A DNA stretch of 64,000 nucleotides from Puia dinghuensis (GCF_014642875.1 NZ_BMJC01000001.1:1655335-1719334), one strand, 5' to 3'. Shown: positions 8,443 through 16,917, numbered from the stretch's first letter. The notes: a model not told the origin generated them from the letters alone. Numbers and translations: made by a program.

Positions 8443-10630
8443 CGCCTGCACCATCGCCGCGACCATTGTCCTCGCCTGCGCCGACATGGGGCCCGAATAC
8501 GGAACATCAAACTTCACCCCCGAGATCTTCGTGGACAGCGCCTACAGTCCCTTCTTCTACTCCAACCAGTTCTATTACGGCATCGGCCACGACGAAGCTC
8601 ATATCACCCGGTGGAAATACGACAACATCGGCGACTGGGGCGCCTGGCTCGACAAGACCCTCTCCTATGAGACGCTCGACTATCTTCTCGACACGGCCAG
8701 CGAAGCCACCCTCGACAGCGCAAAGGCCTGGTTCCTCGCCAAACCCGAATACCGCCCCGCCTGTCTATCCGCTGCAAGGCTGACCCCGAAGTTGATTGCC
8801 TTTATCCACTACCTCGCTTACGCCAAAAAATGCGAAGCCTTTGCCCTCACCCCCATCATCCCCGCCTGGGAGCAGGACAGTACAAAGCCCAAACCCCATT
8901 TCAACGCCACCACACTCAACCGGCAGTTACAAGAGAGTCTCAACACTACCCCCGACCCGTTCCTCCAAGAACGCTACTGGTTCCAGCTGCTCCGCAGTCA
9001 GTTCTTCAACGGCACACCCCGGGAGACCATAAGCCTTTTCGACACCTACAGCCCCCAATTCCCACACAACAAGATATGGTATCGCAGCCTCGCCTACACC
9101 GCCGGCGCGTATTACAAACAAAAACAATATAGCAAGGCCAACTACTATTATAGCCGCGTCTTTGAAAGCTGTGCCGAATTGCGCACCGTGGCTCACTACA
9201 GCTTCCATCCCCAGGAAGAAGCCGACTGGCAGGGTACCCTCGCCCTCTGCCGCAACACCGAAGAAAAAGCAACCCTCTGGCAAATGCTGGGCATCTTCTA
9301 TTCCGATCCCCAACGGGCCATCACCCGCATCTATGAACTCGATCCCCACTCGGAAAAGCTCTATCTGCTTCTGTCCAGGGCCATCAACACCTCCGAACAA
9401 CGCGGCGTCTGGGCGGATGAAACGCCGGGCAACCACTCCGCCGGCGAAAACAACTCCTTGCTCGCACTGGTCACCCGCATCGCTACGGCAAACAACACAT
9501 CCAAGCCCTGGGTCTGGCAACTCGCCGCAGGCTATCTCAACATGCTCGCCCGCCACTATACCACCGCCACCGGCTATTTTACAAAGGCCGAGACCACCGT
9601 CCCGCACCAACGCCTTCCCCAGGCCCAGTTCCGTCTCCTCAACATGCTCAATACCGTCTACGCCGCCCACACCATCGACTATGCGCTGGAACAAAAACTA
9701 CTGCCCGATATCGAATGGCTGGAAAGCTGTCAGCAGGATCAAAGTTTTCGCAACGACGACGCCTGGGAATCGGTGAAAAGAACGATGGCCGCCAACTACC
9801 TGCTCACAGGCGACAAGGTCAAGTCCGAGTGTTTCTCCTCCCGATCGGCCTTCTACACGGATAACCACAACGTCGAAGCGCTGAAAGCCTTTCTCTCCAA
9901 ACCCGATAAAACCCCATACGAACAACGCTGTACCCATCTTTCCGCTATCCAAAGGGAAGACATCTTCGAATACCAGGCCGTCATACTCTGCCTCAACGAC
10001 CACATCGACGAGGCGCTGGCTGCCATGCAGCAGGTTCCTTCCGCCAAAACCACGGTCCTCCCTGGCAACCCCTTCAATGCCCGCATCGTAGACTGCCACG
10101 ACTGCGACCACGAGGCCACCCAAAAGGTCAAATACACCAAACTCACCTTCCTGCAAAAGCTAAAGGAACTGAAAGACAAGATAGCAGCCAACTCTGACGT
10201 CTACACCAACGCCATCCTCCTGGGCAACGCCGAATACAACATCACCCACTTCGGCAACGCCCGCGTGTTCTACGAATGCAAAGTCCTCGGCTCCGGCCAC
10301 GGCATGCCCGAAATGATCGACTCCGTCTTCCGCGCCCCGCTCACCAGCATGAGCACTGCTATTAAATACTACACCCTTGCCCTCAACGCCGCGCAAACCG
10401 ACGAACAACGCGCCAAATGTCAATACCTGCTTTCCAAATGCCAGCGCAACACCTGGTATAACAACACCATCTTCAAGACCCGCGGTTATGAATACGGCGA
10501 TTACAAAGGTCCCGACTTCATCGCCTGGGACGGCTTCAAAGCCCTCAAACAATATCCCAACTCCAGCTACTATAAGGAAGTACTAAAGGAATGCGGCTAT
10601 TTCCGAACGTATATCCAGAAAAACAAATAA
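8399..10630 (+). CDS. putative TPR-like lipoprotein of unknown function, 743 aa
   Basis: Not recognised by name. The ATG at 8399 gives a signal peptide ending TIVLACADMG (lipobox LAC). The mature protein is rich in Tyr, Ala and paired helices of TPR character, e.g. KIWYRSLAYTAGAYYKQKQY, QLAAGYLNMLARHYTTATGY and AIKYYTLALNAAQTDEQRAK. It probably works as a periplasmic or outer-membrane scaffold. It overlaps the preceding lipoprotein gene and ends one base before the phosphoesterase start, suggesting a three-gene unit. Confidence 0.75.
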   Translation: MTRTSLKKSWIILTSACTIAATIVLACADMGPEYGTSNFTPEIFVDSAYSPFFYSNQFYYGIGHDEAHITRWKYDNIGDWGAWLDKTLSYETLDYLLDTASEATLDSAKAWFLAKPEYRPACLSAARLTPKLIAFIHYLAYAKKCEAFALTPIIPAWEQDSTKPKPHFNATTLNRQLQESLNTTPDPFLQERYWFQLLRSQFFNGTPRETISLFDTYSPQFPHNKIWYRSLAYTAGAYYKQKQYSKANYYYSRVFESCAELRTVAHYSFHPQEEADWQGTLALCRNTEEKATLWQMLGIFYSDPQRAITRIYELDPHSEKLYLLLSRAINTSEQRGVWADETPGNHSAGENNSLLALVTRIATANNTSKPWVWQLAAGYLNMLARHYTTATGYFTKAETTVPHQRLPQAQFRLLNMLNTVYAAHTIDYALEQKLLPDIEWLESCQQDQSFRNDDAWESVKRTMAANYLLTGDKVKSECFSSRSAFYTDNHNVEALKAFLSKPDKTPYEQRCTHLSAIQREDIFEYQAVILCLNDHIDEALAAMQQVPSAKTTVLPGNPFNARIVDCHDCDHEATQKVKYTKLTFLQKLKELKDKIAANSDVYTNAILLGNAEYNITHFGNARVFYECKVLGSGHGMPEMIDSVFRAPLTSMSTAIKYYTLALNAAQTDEQRAKCQYLLSKCQRNTWYNNTIFKTRGYEYGDYKGPDFIAWDGFKALKQYPNSSYYKEVLKECGYFRTYIQKNK

Positions 10631-10631
10631 C

Positions 10632-11129
10632 ATGTTACGGATCGGTCTGATCTCCGACACTCATCATTTCCTCGACGAAAACGTCTTTAGACATTTCGAA
10701 TCATGTGACGAGATCTGGCATGCCGGAGATTTCGGTACGATAGAGCTGGCCCGCCGCCTCAGTGACTTCAAACCGCTAAAAGGCGTCTACGGCAATATCG
10801 ACGGCGCCGATATCCGCAGCATCTATCCCGAAAAATTACGCTGGCAATCCGAAGGAGTAAAGGTCTTCATGACCCACATCGGCGGCTACCCGCCGCGCTA
10901 CAACCCCGCCGTCAAAAAAGCGCTGGAAGCCGATCCGCCCCAACTCTTCATCTGCGGCCACTCCCATATCCTAAAGGTGATGTATGACGAAAAGCTGCAC
11001 TGCCTCCACATGAACCCCGGCGCCGCCGGCCGCCAGGGCTGGCACACCGTCCGAACGATGATCCGCTTTACCATCGACGGCAGCAATATGAAAGATTGTG
11101 AAGTGATCGAACTCGGCACCCGCGGCTGA
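10632..11129 (+). CDS. YfcE/MJ0936-family metallophosphoesterase
   Basis: A 165-residue calcineurin-like phosphodiesterase. Metal-binding motifs are in order: ISDTHH (D-x-H), WHAGDFG (GD), VYGNIDG (GN-D), MTHIGG (H) and CGHSHI (GHSH). The family hydrolyses small phosphodiesters in vitro; the natural substrate is generally unknown. Length is standard. It starts one base after the preceding stop codon and converges on the hybrid kinase gene, with 2 bp between their stop codons. Confidence 0.9.
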   Translation: MLRIGLISDTHHFLDENVFRHFESCDEIWHAGDFGTIELARRLSDFKPLKGVYGNIDGADIRSIYPEKLRWQSEGVKVFMTHIGGYPPRYNPAVKKALEADPPQLFICGHSHILKVMYDEKLHCLHMNPGAAGRQGWHTVRTMIRFTIDGSNMKDCEVIELGTRG

Positions 11130-11131
11130 CC

Positions 11132-13447
11132 CTACAGATAATCCAGCAGCTTACTCCGCAGCTCATTCGGCTTGAACGGCTTGCTCACAAAATCATTCAT
11201 GCCGCACGCCATTATCTCAGCGATGATCTCATTCTTCGGCGATGCCGTTATCGCCAGAATAGGCACGTCCCTGAAATGCTTGCGGATCTTCCGCGTACAG
11301 GAAAACCCGTCCAGCACCGGCATCTGTATATCCATAAGGATGAGATCATACTTCCGGCGGGAGACAAATTCCAGCGCCTGCCGGCCATCCACTACGACCT
11401 CCAGCTGCGCCCCCCACCCGGTGATAAACCGGCGCGCAATATTCGCATTGAATGTATTGTCTTCCGCCAGCAGAATTAGCTTGTTCTTGAATTTGTCGTT
11501 ACTCTTCGTCACCACCTTTGGCAGCGCCGCATCCGAATCGGAATGATTCCCCAGCTGCAGTGGCAGGGTAAAATTAAAATTAGAGCCCTTCCCGGGGTTG
11601 CTCGAGACAAGGATGTTGCTACCCATCAGCTCCACCAGCTTGGCCGAAATGGAAAGCCCCAGCCCGGTGCCGCCATAAAGCCGGGTAGTATTGCTGTCCG
11701 CCTGGGTAAACTGCTCGAAGATCTTTTCCTGTGCCTCTTCGGGGATCCCGATGCCCGAATCGATCACCGAGAACCGGGTAATAAAGTTGGAGCCCTTGTC
11801 CTCTACCATTTCCACCTTCAGCTTTACAAACCCTTCCCGCGTAAATTTTATGGCATTGCTGATAAGATTGTTCAACACCTGTGACAGCCGGAAGTTATCC
11901 CCCTTGACATAAAAAGGTATCCTTTCGTCGAATTCGACATCAAAGACGATATTCTTCTCCCGCGCCTTAAAACTAAAGGACTGGTAAAGACTCTGCGTCA
12001 ATTCCCGCAGATTGAAATCTATCGCCGAAAGCTCTATCTTCCCCGAATCAAGCTTGGTGAAATCCAAAATATCGTTGATGATATGCAGCAGGCTTTCTCC
12101 CGAGAACTGAAGGGTCCGCAGGTCTTCCTGTTGATCATCCCGGGGCTGACTCTGCATCAAAAGGTGGGTGATGCCGATCACCGCATTCAACGGCGTCCGC
12201 AGCTCATGGCTCATGACGCTGAGAAACTGCGATTTCGCCTTGGCCGCCTGCTCCGCCTTTTCCTTCATCTGCACGAGTTCCTGTTCCCATTGGCGGCGGC
12301 TTGAAATGTCCCGGATAAAGGCGCTGTAATAGGATTCATCCCCGTCTACGATACCCGTCACCGTGAGTTCTATCGGGAACTCTTCCTTGCTTTTTCGCAC
12401 CGCCGTAAGCTCATGCCGTTGGTTCAATATCGGTGTGACATGCTGGCTTTGAAACCCCTGGAAACCGTTCCAATGCGTATGATCATACGACATGGGAAGA
12501 ATGGTCTCGAGCAGGGTACGTCCCTTCACCTCTTTTTCCGTGTACCCAAAGATCTCGGAGGCCGCCTGGTTCCAGTGGATGATATGCCCATAGGCGCCGG
12601 TGATGACGATGGCGTCCAGCGCCGAAGAGATCACCCCGCTAAGCATGATCTCGTTCTTGCGAAGCAGCCGTTGCGTCCGCTCGTTCTCTTTTATCTTCTG
12701 GTCGAGGGCAATATTCAGTTGCTCCGACTCCGCCAGTTTTTCAAGGAATATCTGCTCTATCTGCGCCTGCGTAAAGATGCCAAGGTGTTCTCGGTCGACG
12801 ATCTCCTTCGGCACCAGCGTGATCATATAGGGGAAGAACTCCAGCTCCTTGTATTTATTGGAAAAGGAGTCATAGCTCTTCTCGAAGATCTTGCCCGCCA
12901 GCGGTTCGCCATAGTTGTTGCCAATGAATTTGAAGACGTCAAAGCTCAGGAATTGCAATTTCCGGAAGGCTTCCGGGTCCCGCCGCTGGGCATCCAGCTC
13001 GGTCAGCTCGGCTATCTTTCTTTCGAAATAACCGTCGCCGGCACGGCCGAACTTGTCTTTCACCGCCGTCAGAAAAGGTTGCAGGAAGTGAATGGCAAGC
13101 GTGTTCTTCTGCTCTGTTTCGGAGACAAAAAGAATATTGAAGATCGATCCGTCCTGTAACAGAACGGGAAATCGCTGCCGAACCCGCTCCCGAAGTGATT
13201 TTCGGGTCGGCTGGTCCACGAGCTCAAAAGAAGTAAGATATTTTTCGAATAAGAGATAGGTATGAAACACTTCCTCCGCAGGCCTGCCCGCTGCCTTTGA
13301 TCCGAGCTGGATCAGTTGTTCGGCATTCGCAGGTACGGAGATGCAGCTGATGAGGAATTCAAACAGTGCCTTGTATAGTGCGGATTCATCGCCTTCCTTT
13401 CGGGTCTTAGGGGGCTTGCGCTTGCCCTGCAATAATTGCTTTAACAT
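11132..13447 (-). CDS. hybrid sensor histidine kinase with C-terminal receiver
   Basis: A 771-residue cytoplasmic kinase without membrane segments. Residues 1-260 form a helical input domain of unknown type. A PAS domain follows (about 265-385, HIIHWNQAASEIFGYTEKEV). The HisKA dimerisation domain has phospho-His 414 in SVMSHELRTPLNAVIG. HATPase_c has boxes NLISNAIKFT, DSGIGIP and GGTGLGLSIS. The receiver (about 645-771) has phospho-Asp 706 in LILMDIQMP and Lys in SKPFKP. A receiver-ended kinase needs an HPt protein to pass phosphate on; one lies 600 bp away with a LytTR regulator. It is probably co-transcribed with the membrane protein gene upstream (13472-13915). Confidence 0.93.
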   Translation of the reverse strand: MLKQLLQGKRKPPKTRKEGDESALYKALFEFLISCISVPANAEQLIQLGSKAAGRPAEEVFHTYLLFEKYLTSFELVDQPTRKSLRERVRQRFPVLLQDGSIFNILFVSETEQKNTLAIHFLQPFLTAVKDKFGRAGDGYFERKIAELTELDAQRRDPEAFRKLQFLSFDVFKFIGNNYGEPLAGKIFEKSYDSFSNKYKELEFFPYMITLVPKEIVDREHLGIFTQAQIEQIFLEKLAESEQLNIALDQKIKENERTQRLLRKNEIMLSGVISSALDAIVITGAYGHIIHWNQAASEIFGYTEKEVKGRTLLETILPMSYDHTHWNGFQGFQSQHVTPILNQRHELTAVRKSKEEFPIELTVTGIVDGDESYYSAFIRDISSRRQWEQELVQMKEKAEQAAKAKSQFLSVMSHELRTPLNAVIGITHLLMQSQPRDDQQEDLRTLQFSGESLLHIINDILDFTKLDSGKIELSAIDFNLRELTQSLYQSFSFKAREKNIVFDVEFDERIPFYVKGDNFRLSQVLNNLISNAIKFTREGFVKLKVEMVEDKGSNFITRFSVIDSGIGIPEEAQEKIFEQFTQADSNTTRLYGGTGLGLSISAKLVELMGSNILVSSNPGKGSNFNFTLPLQLGNHSDSDAALPKVVTKSNDKFKNKLILLAEDNTFNANIARRFITGWGAQLEVVVDGRQALEFVSRRKYDLILMDIQMPVLDGFSCTRKIRKHFRDVPILAITASPKNEIIAEIMACGMNDFVSKPFKPNELRSKLLDYL

Positions 13448-13471
13448 GGGAGAATGTCTTGATCGGCATTA

Positions 13472-13915
13472 TCAAGCGCCCCTGCTGGCCTTGTAGATAG
13501 ACCAGAAGCCAAGGCCCGACAACCCCCAGGTAACGATCAGGGCTATAAACCAGGCGATCGAGCCGCTCATCTGTCCTAACAGCGATTTGAAAATATTGAT
13601 GCCGTAATAGTGCTCTATCTGCATGTGCAGATGCCCCACCGCCATGACGAGAAAGCCCCACGCCATAAAGGTCATCCCCTTGCCGAATTTTCCGCCCCGC
13701 AGCGCATAGGCCGTCATGAAGGCAAAGAAAACGGAGATAAAGAGAAAGGGAAGCTCCATGACGCCGAACCAATAATTCGCGGCGGAAGCATGAGCTACGG
13801 CAGAGGCATTGCTCACCTGTAGCAGATTACATTGTGACTGACTATAAACAGTAGAGGAAGAAGTGAGAAAACCTACGGTGATCAGTAGAAGGAATAAGGG
13901 TCTAATTTTTTTCAT
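13472..13915 (-). CDS. small multi-spanning membrane protein, 147 aa
   Basis: Not assigned to a family. A signal-like segment (about 5-24) is followed by three hydrophobic spans near 50-72, 82-100 and 112-134. A conserved-looking polar loop LHMQIEHYYGINIF contains two His that could bind metal or heme. It lies 24 bp upstream of the soluble hybrid kinase on the same strand, so it may be that kinase's membrane partner; this is inference. The ATG at 13915 gives the clean signal-like start MKKIRPLFLLLITVGF. Confidence 0.75.
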   Translation of the reverse strand: MKKIRPLFLLLITVGFLTSSSTVYSQSQCNLLQVSNASAVAHASAANYWFGVMELPFLFISVFFAFMTAYALRGGKFGKGMTFMAWGFLVMAVGHLHMQIEHYYGINIFKSLLGQMSGSIAWFIALIVTWGLSGLGFWSIYKASRGA

Positions 13916-14056
13916 AAATCTGGATTTTGGACAATAAAAAGGGGAATTTTCCCGTCTGGATAAAGTCTCGTTTTTCCCGTTAAATAGGGAAATACATGTA
14001 CATCGTACATATATTTATTACTTAACGAACGGGCGCCAAAAAAAATTGCAGCAGCC

Positions 14057-14452
14057 ATGCAAAATTTCCGTACTGCCTTCGTTTTCGATGAAAGCCTCAA
14101 TGCCGGTTTCCTGGCCGAACTCTTCGAAGGCGATACTATCTACGCAGAGACCGTATTCGAAGATTTCCTGCGCGATCTTCCCGTCTACTGGGATCGGGTA
14201 GAAGCAGCCTACAACAGCAAAAACCTTCCCGTTTTGGGAACTTGCATCCATACATGCAAAACTTTATTCGGTTATGTAGGTTTTACCGATCTTCAAGACC
14301 TTTGTCAACAATTCGAGAATAAATGTTCCGTTAATACTGCAGATGAGTTGCGGTTGGATTTTATCCTCCTGATCCAACGAAAGGATCGGGCGCAACACAT
14401 TATAGAAAAAGAATATAATAGGTTAAGGAAGTTTAACGAAGCGAACGGTTAG
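14057..14452 (+). CDS. HPt (histidine phosphotransfer) domain protein
   Basis: A 131-residue all-helical protein. The HPt signature is IHTCKTLFGYVG, with phospho-His 65, Lys 68 and Gly 75 in the usual spacing. There is no kinase or receiver domain. It would carry phosphate from the receiver of the hybrid kinase (11132-13447, divergent) to the LytTR regulator that begins 95 bp downstream on the same strand. The N-terminal helix YAETVFEDFLRDLPVYWDRV fits the first HPt helix. Confidence 0.85.
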   Translation: MQNFRTAFVFDESLNAGFLAELFEGDTIYAETVFEDFLRDLPVYWDRVEAAYNSKNLPVLGTCIHTCKTLFGYVGFTDLQDLCQQFENKCSVNTADELRLDFILLIQRKDRAQHIIEKEYNRLRKFNEANG

Positions 14453-14503
14453 TTAGTTGGATGGATATAATGCTTACCTCCTGCCCACATTAAGGATCAT
14501 CCG

Positions 14504-14546
14504 GGTAGGATTGTTTTTGTTTTGTTTGGATTGTTTTTCGGATGCT
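14504..14546 (+). promoter_or_regulatory. T/G-rich leader of the LytTR gene with duplicated GGATTGTTTTT
   Basis: The 40 bases before the LytTR ATG hold two copies of GGATTGTTTTT (14508-14518 and 14528-14538), the second running into CGGATGC. Stretches of 11-12 bases here are exact complements of segments in the two downstream non-coding units. Pairing would cover the translation start region. Confidence 0.5.
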
Positions 14547-15266
14547 ATGAAGTTGTCTTGTATTATAGTAGAAGATATCCAGATCGCCGCGGATTTTCTT
14601 CGCAAGTTCTGTGATAAGAGCGACCTGGTCGAGGTTAAGGGGCATTTCCTGAATGTAATGGATGCCTTGGAATTCCTCGATCGGGAGAAGGTAGACCTGC
14701 TCTTCCTCGACGTAGAAATGCCCGGCGCCACCGGCTTCGACCTCCTCGACCGCCTCACCTATTCCCCAAAGATCATTCTCACCACCTCCAAAACCGAATA
14801 CGCTTTCAACGCTTTTCAATATCATGTCGACGACTACCTGAAAAAACCGTTCACCTACAAGCGCTTTCAGGAAGCCATCGAAAAACTCCAGCAAAAAGCC
14901 CTGGCGGCCGCCCCCGCCCCAACTCCAATCCCCGCGGTAACGCCACAACCCGACACCGACTTCCTCTTCATAAAAGCCGAGGACAAACTCATAAAGCTGA
15001 AAAAGGATGACATCCTCTTCCTCGAAAGCATGCGCGACTATGTAAAATTCGTTACCCCCGGGAAGAATTATGTTACCTACAGCACGCTGAAGAACATGGA
15101 AGAAAAGCTCATCGGCCCCAATTTCCTGAAAGTGCACCGGTCGTATATCGTAAACATCAACAAGATCGACGACATTCGCGGCAATACCATCTATTTACTT
15201 GGCAATCAAATACCTATCGGTAAAGGCCACAAAGACGAGGTAGCCGCCCGCCTCAACATCCTCTAA
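14547..15266 (+). CDS. LytTR-family response regulator
   Basis: A 239-residue regulator. The receiver domain (1-120) has acidic pocket Glu9/Asp10, phospho-Asp 55 in LLFLDVEMPG, Thr in ILTTSK and Lys in YLKKPF. An Ala/Pro linker follows, then a LytTR DNA-binding domain (about 140-239) with LIKLKKDDILFLESMRDYVK and HRSYIVNINKID. LytTR proteins bind pairs of direct repeats about two helical turns apart. Exactly such repeats lie 20 bp downstream. The ATG at 14547 starts directly at the receiver; the upstream in-frame region is the leader. It is likely co-expressed with the HPt gene. Confidence 0.93.
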   Translation: MKLSCIIVEDIQIAADFLRKFCDKSDLVEVKGHFLNVMDALEFLDREKVDLLFLDVEMPGATGFDLLDRLTYSPKIILTTSKTEYAFNAFQYHVDDYLKKPFTYKRFQEAIEKLQQKALAAAPAPTPIPAVTPQPDTDFLFIKAEDKLIKLKKDDILFLESMRDYVKFVTPGKNYVTYSTLKNMEEKLIGPNFLKVHRSYIVNINKIDDIRGNTIYLLGNQIPIGKGHKDEVAARLNIL

Positions 15267-15283
15267 CGCCCTCCCCCCCCTTT

Positions 15284-15381
15284 CGTCGGGCCCAAAATGG
15301 GAACATTCGCGCCCAAAATGGGAACAGCATCCGTTCGTCGGGCATAACTGGCTTCCGTCGCGCAAAACCATTCCTTCATCG
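15284..15381 (+). promoter_or_regulatory. direct-repeat operator array 1 (candidate LytTR sites)
   Basis: Three repeats start at 15336 (CGTCGGG), 15356 (CGTCGCGCAAA) and 15377 (CATCGAA), 20 and 21 bp apart. Upstream is another CGTCGGG (15284) and a 16-bp direct repeat GCCCAAAATGGGAACA at 15290 and 15311, also 21 bp apart. Spacing of about 21 bp puts the sites on one face of the helix, as for LytTR operators. The last repeat ends about 40 bp before the proposed RNA start. Confidence 0.6.
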
Positions 15382-15422
15382 AATAAGTTTCCATTCTTTA
15401 ACAATGTTTTACATCTTTACAT

Positions 15423-15912
15423 AGCAAACGAAAACAATCCAATCCAGCTAAGAAGAACCACCTCAATATCCGAGAAACCAACATCCAACGATCCTGAAAA
15501 ACCGAGCATCCGACATCCGAAAAAAACCAAGCATCCAACGATCCTGAAAAACTGAAGCATCCAAGATCCACGAAAATCCAAAAAGTCCAGATCAGTCTGA
15601 AAAACCCTGAAGATCCAAACCTAGAAGAATTGTCCAACTGATCCTTGAAAGCCCGTTTACGATCCATTGTCCGATGAGAACCAGGTATCCGGTATCCGAA
15701 AAGCCAAATGGCCAAACCTAAATCCAAAACCGAAAAACAGACTGAAGTCCAATCCGAGAAAACCGTAGAAGAATGCCAGGGTTGTGTAACCTGGGAAAAA
15801 GTGAAATCCGTCCAAATGATTCCATCCAAGTTCCCTCTAGAAGCCTGAAAAAGATCGTTGTTGGCCCTGACAAAAAAATTGCCGCCGTGACTCCGTCACG
15901 GCGGCTTCCTTT
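15423..15912 (+). ncRNA. candidate non-coding RNA 1 (about 490 nt)
   Basis: A -7-like box CATCTTTA (15412-15419) is followed by the 5' sequence AGCAAACGAAAACAATCCAA, which is nearly repeated at the start of unit 2. The body is A/C-rich, without a credible reading frame. It repeats motifs of the type ATCCGAAAAAC, including a 21-base exact direct repeat at 15482 and 15532. It ends in a terminator at 15881-15912. Two segments (15431-15442 and 15514-15524) are exact complements of the LytTR leader. The transcript is inferred from sequence only. Confidence 0.5.
15881..15912 (+). terminator. rho-independent terminator of unit 1
   Basis: GCCGCCGTGA / TCACGGCGGC stem with loop CTCCG (15881-15905), preceded by A7 and followed by TTCCTTTTCC. 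The outer seven bases of each arm are the same as in the terminator of unit 2. Confidence 0.8.
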
Positions 15913-15964
15913 TCCCCCTCCCCAAACCCCCTTCCCCGCCAAAACCAAGGACCAAAAAGTCGTT

Positions 15965-16010
15965 CGTCGGGTAAACCCCTCCTTCGTCGCGCAAATCCAC
16001 CCCTCCATCG
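15965..16010 (+). promoter_or_regulatory. direct-repeat operator array 2 (candidate LytTR sites)
   Basis: Repeats CGTCGGG (15965), CGTCGCGCAAA (15985) and CATCGAA (16006) show the same order and the same 20/21-bp spacing as array 1. The distance from the last repeat to the proposed RNA start (47 bp) is also the same to within one base. Confidence 0.6.
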
Positions 16011-16052
16011 AAAAAACTTCCAATCCCCCTTTTATCTTTCCATCTTTGTATC

Positions 16053-16246
16053 AGCAAACGAAAACGATCCAATCCGAAAAACTAATAATCCGAAAATCCG
16101 AAAAACCCTATCGGCCAGCATCCTCAGAAAAACCAAAAAGATCCAAACCCCTAAAGAACCCCTAAATCCAACTTCTTAAGAAAGACGTAGAAGACGAACC
16201 CATCAAAAAATTGCCGCCGCGATAACATCGCGGCGGCTTTTCTTTC
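16053..16246 (+). ncRNA. candidate non-coding RNA 2 (about 190 nt)
   Basis: A second, shorter copy of the cassette. It has the -7-like box CATCTTTG (16041-16048), the 5' sequence AGCAAACGAAAACGATCCAA, an A/C-rich body with ATCCGAAAA repeats and a terminator at 16213-16246. There is no plausible coding frame. Bases 16096-16106 (ATCCGAAAAAC) are an exact complement of the LytTR leader. Confidence 0.5.
16213..16246 (+). terminator. rho-independent terminator of unit 2
   Basis: GCCGCCGCGA / TCGCGGCGGC stem with loop TAACA (16213-16237), preceded by A6TT and followed by TTTTCTTTCC. After it, a 16-base sequence GTCAGCGGCAAATAAC/T occurs twice 19 bp apart (16254-16290). Confidence 0.8.
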
Positions 16247-16292
16247 CAGCCGCGTCAGCGGCAAATAACATCGTCAGCGGCAAATAATAGCA

Positions 16293-16754
16293 TTAAAACC
16301 ACGGCCTCGCAATCCCCGCCCGGAAAGGCCAGGGAATCGTCGCCAGGATGATCACCAGCCCCACCAGGAAAAACCAAAACGTGCGCCTGTGCTTCGCCGC
16401 ATCCGGAATACTCTTCTTCGCCGCCCCACGGCCGACCGTGATCAACGCAATCGCCACCAGCATCCCGAAAATATGCTCCACCGCATAGAACCGCGCTACC
16501 CTATCCTTCATCACCGCCCCAAAACCCAGATTCTGGATCTCGGCAACCCCCCACGGACCCGCGAAATACAAATACAACCCCACCAGCAGCGTCGTATGCG
16601 CCGAGATCATCAAAAACAAACCCACCTTCTTATCCCCCGCCGTAAAAGGCCGTCCGGCCCTCATCCCGATAAAACTCTTGTAAATAGCAACCAATGCCAG
16701 GATGAGGATCACCCATCGAAGAAAACTATGCAGGTATAACAGTCCGGTGTACAT
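16293..16754 (-). CDS. four- to five-span membrane protein, 153 aa
   Basis: Integral membrane protein with hydrophobic spans near 4-24, 45-65, 84-105 and 125-150. Several His sit at membrane borders (LYLHSFLRW, SAHTTLLVG, AVEHIFGML). This resembles small b-type-cytochrome-like proteins of Bacteroidota, but heme binding is not proven by sequence. The ATG at 16754 is chosen because the frame upstream to 16862 has no signal character. It converges on the non-coding units. Confidence 0.75.
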   Translation of the reverse strand: MYTGLLYLHSFLRWVILILALVAIYKSFIGMRAGRPFTAGDKKVGLFLMISAHTTLLVGLYLYFAGPWGVAEIQNLGFGAVMKDRVARFYAVEHIFGMLVAIALITVGRGAAKKSIPDAAKHRRTFWFFLVGLVIILATIPWPFRAGIARPWF

Positions 16755-16917
16755 GTAAATGAGGTTTAAACTATTAGAAATGGGTCCAAAGCTACAACCG
16801 CCTTCCTGAAAAAAGCCAAATGGGAAGAATTTCCCGCGTTGGAACGCCCTACACACAAACACTAAATTTATTTACTCTGACAATCAACCAATTATAAAAA
16901 TGGTCTAACCTTAGTCC

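Noticed and set aside
15773-16165. 130-codon plus-strand frame across the non-coding units
   Set aside because: It reads through the terminator of unit 1 and the operator array of unit 2 and has no domain; the region is better explained as RNA units.
15482-16180. Possible CRISPR-like array from repeated ATCC-A motifs
   Set aside because: Repeats are short, irregular in spacing and not separated by uniform spacers; no cas genes are near.
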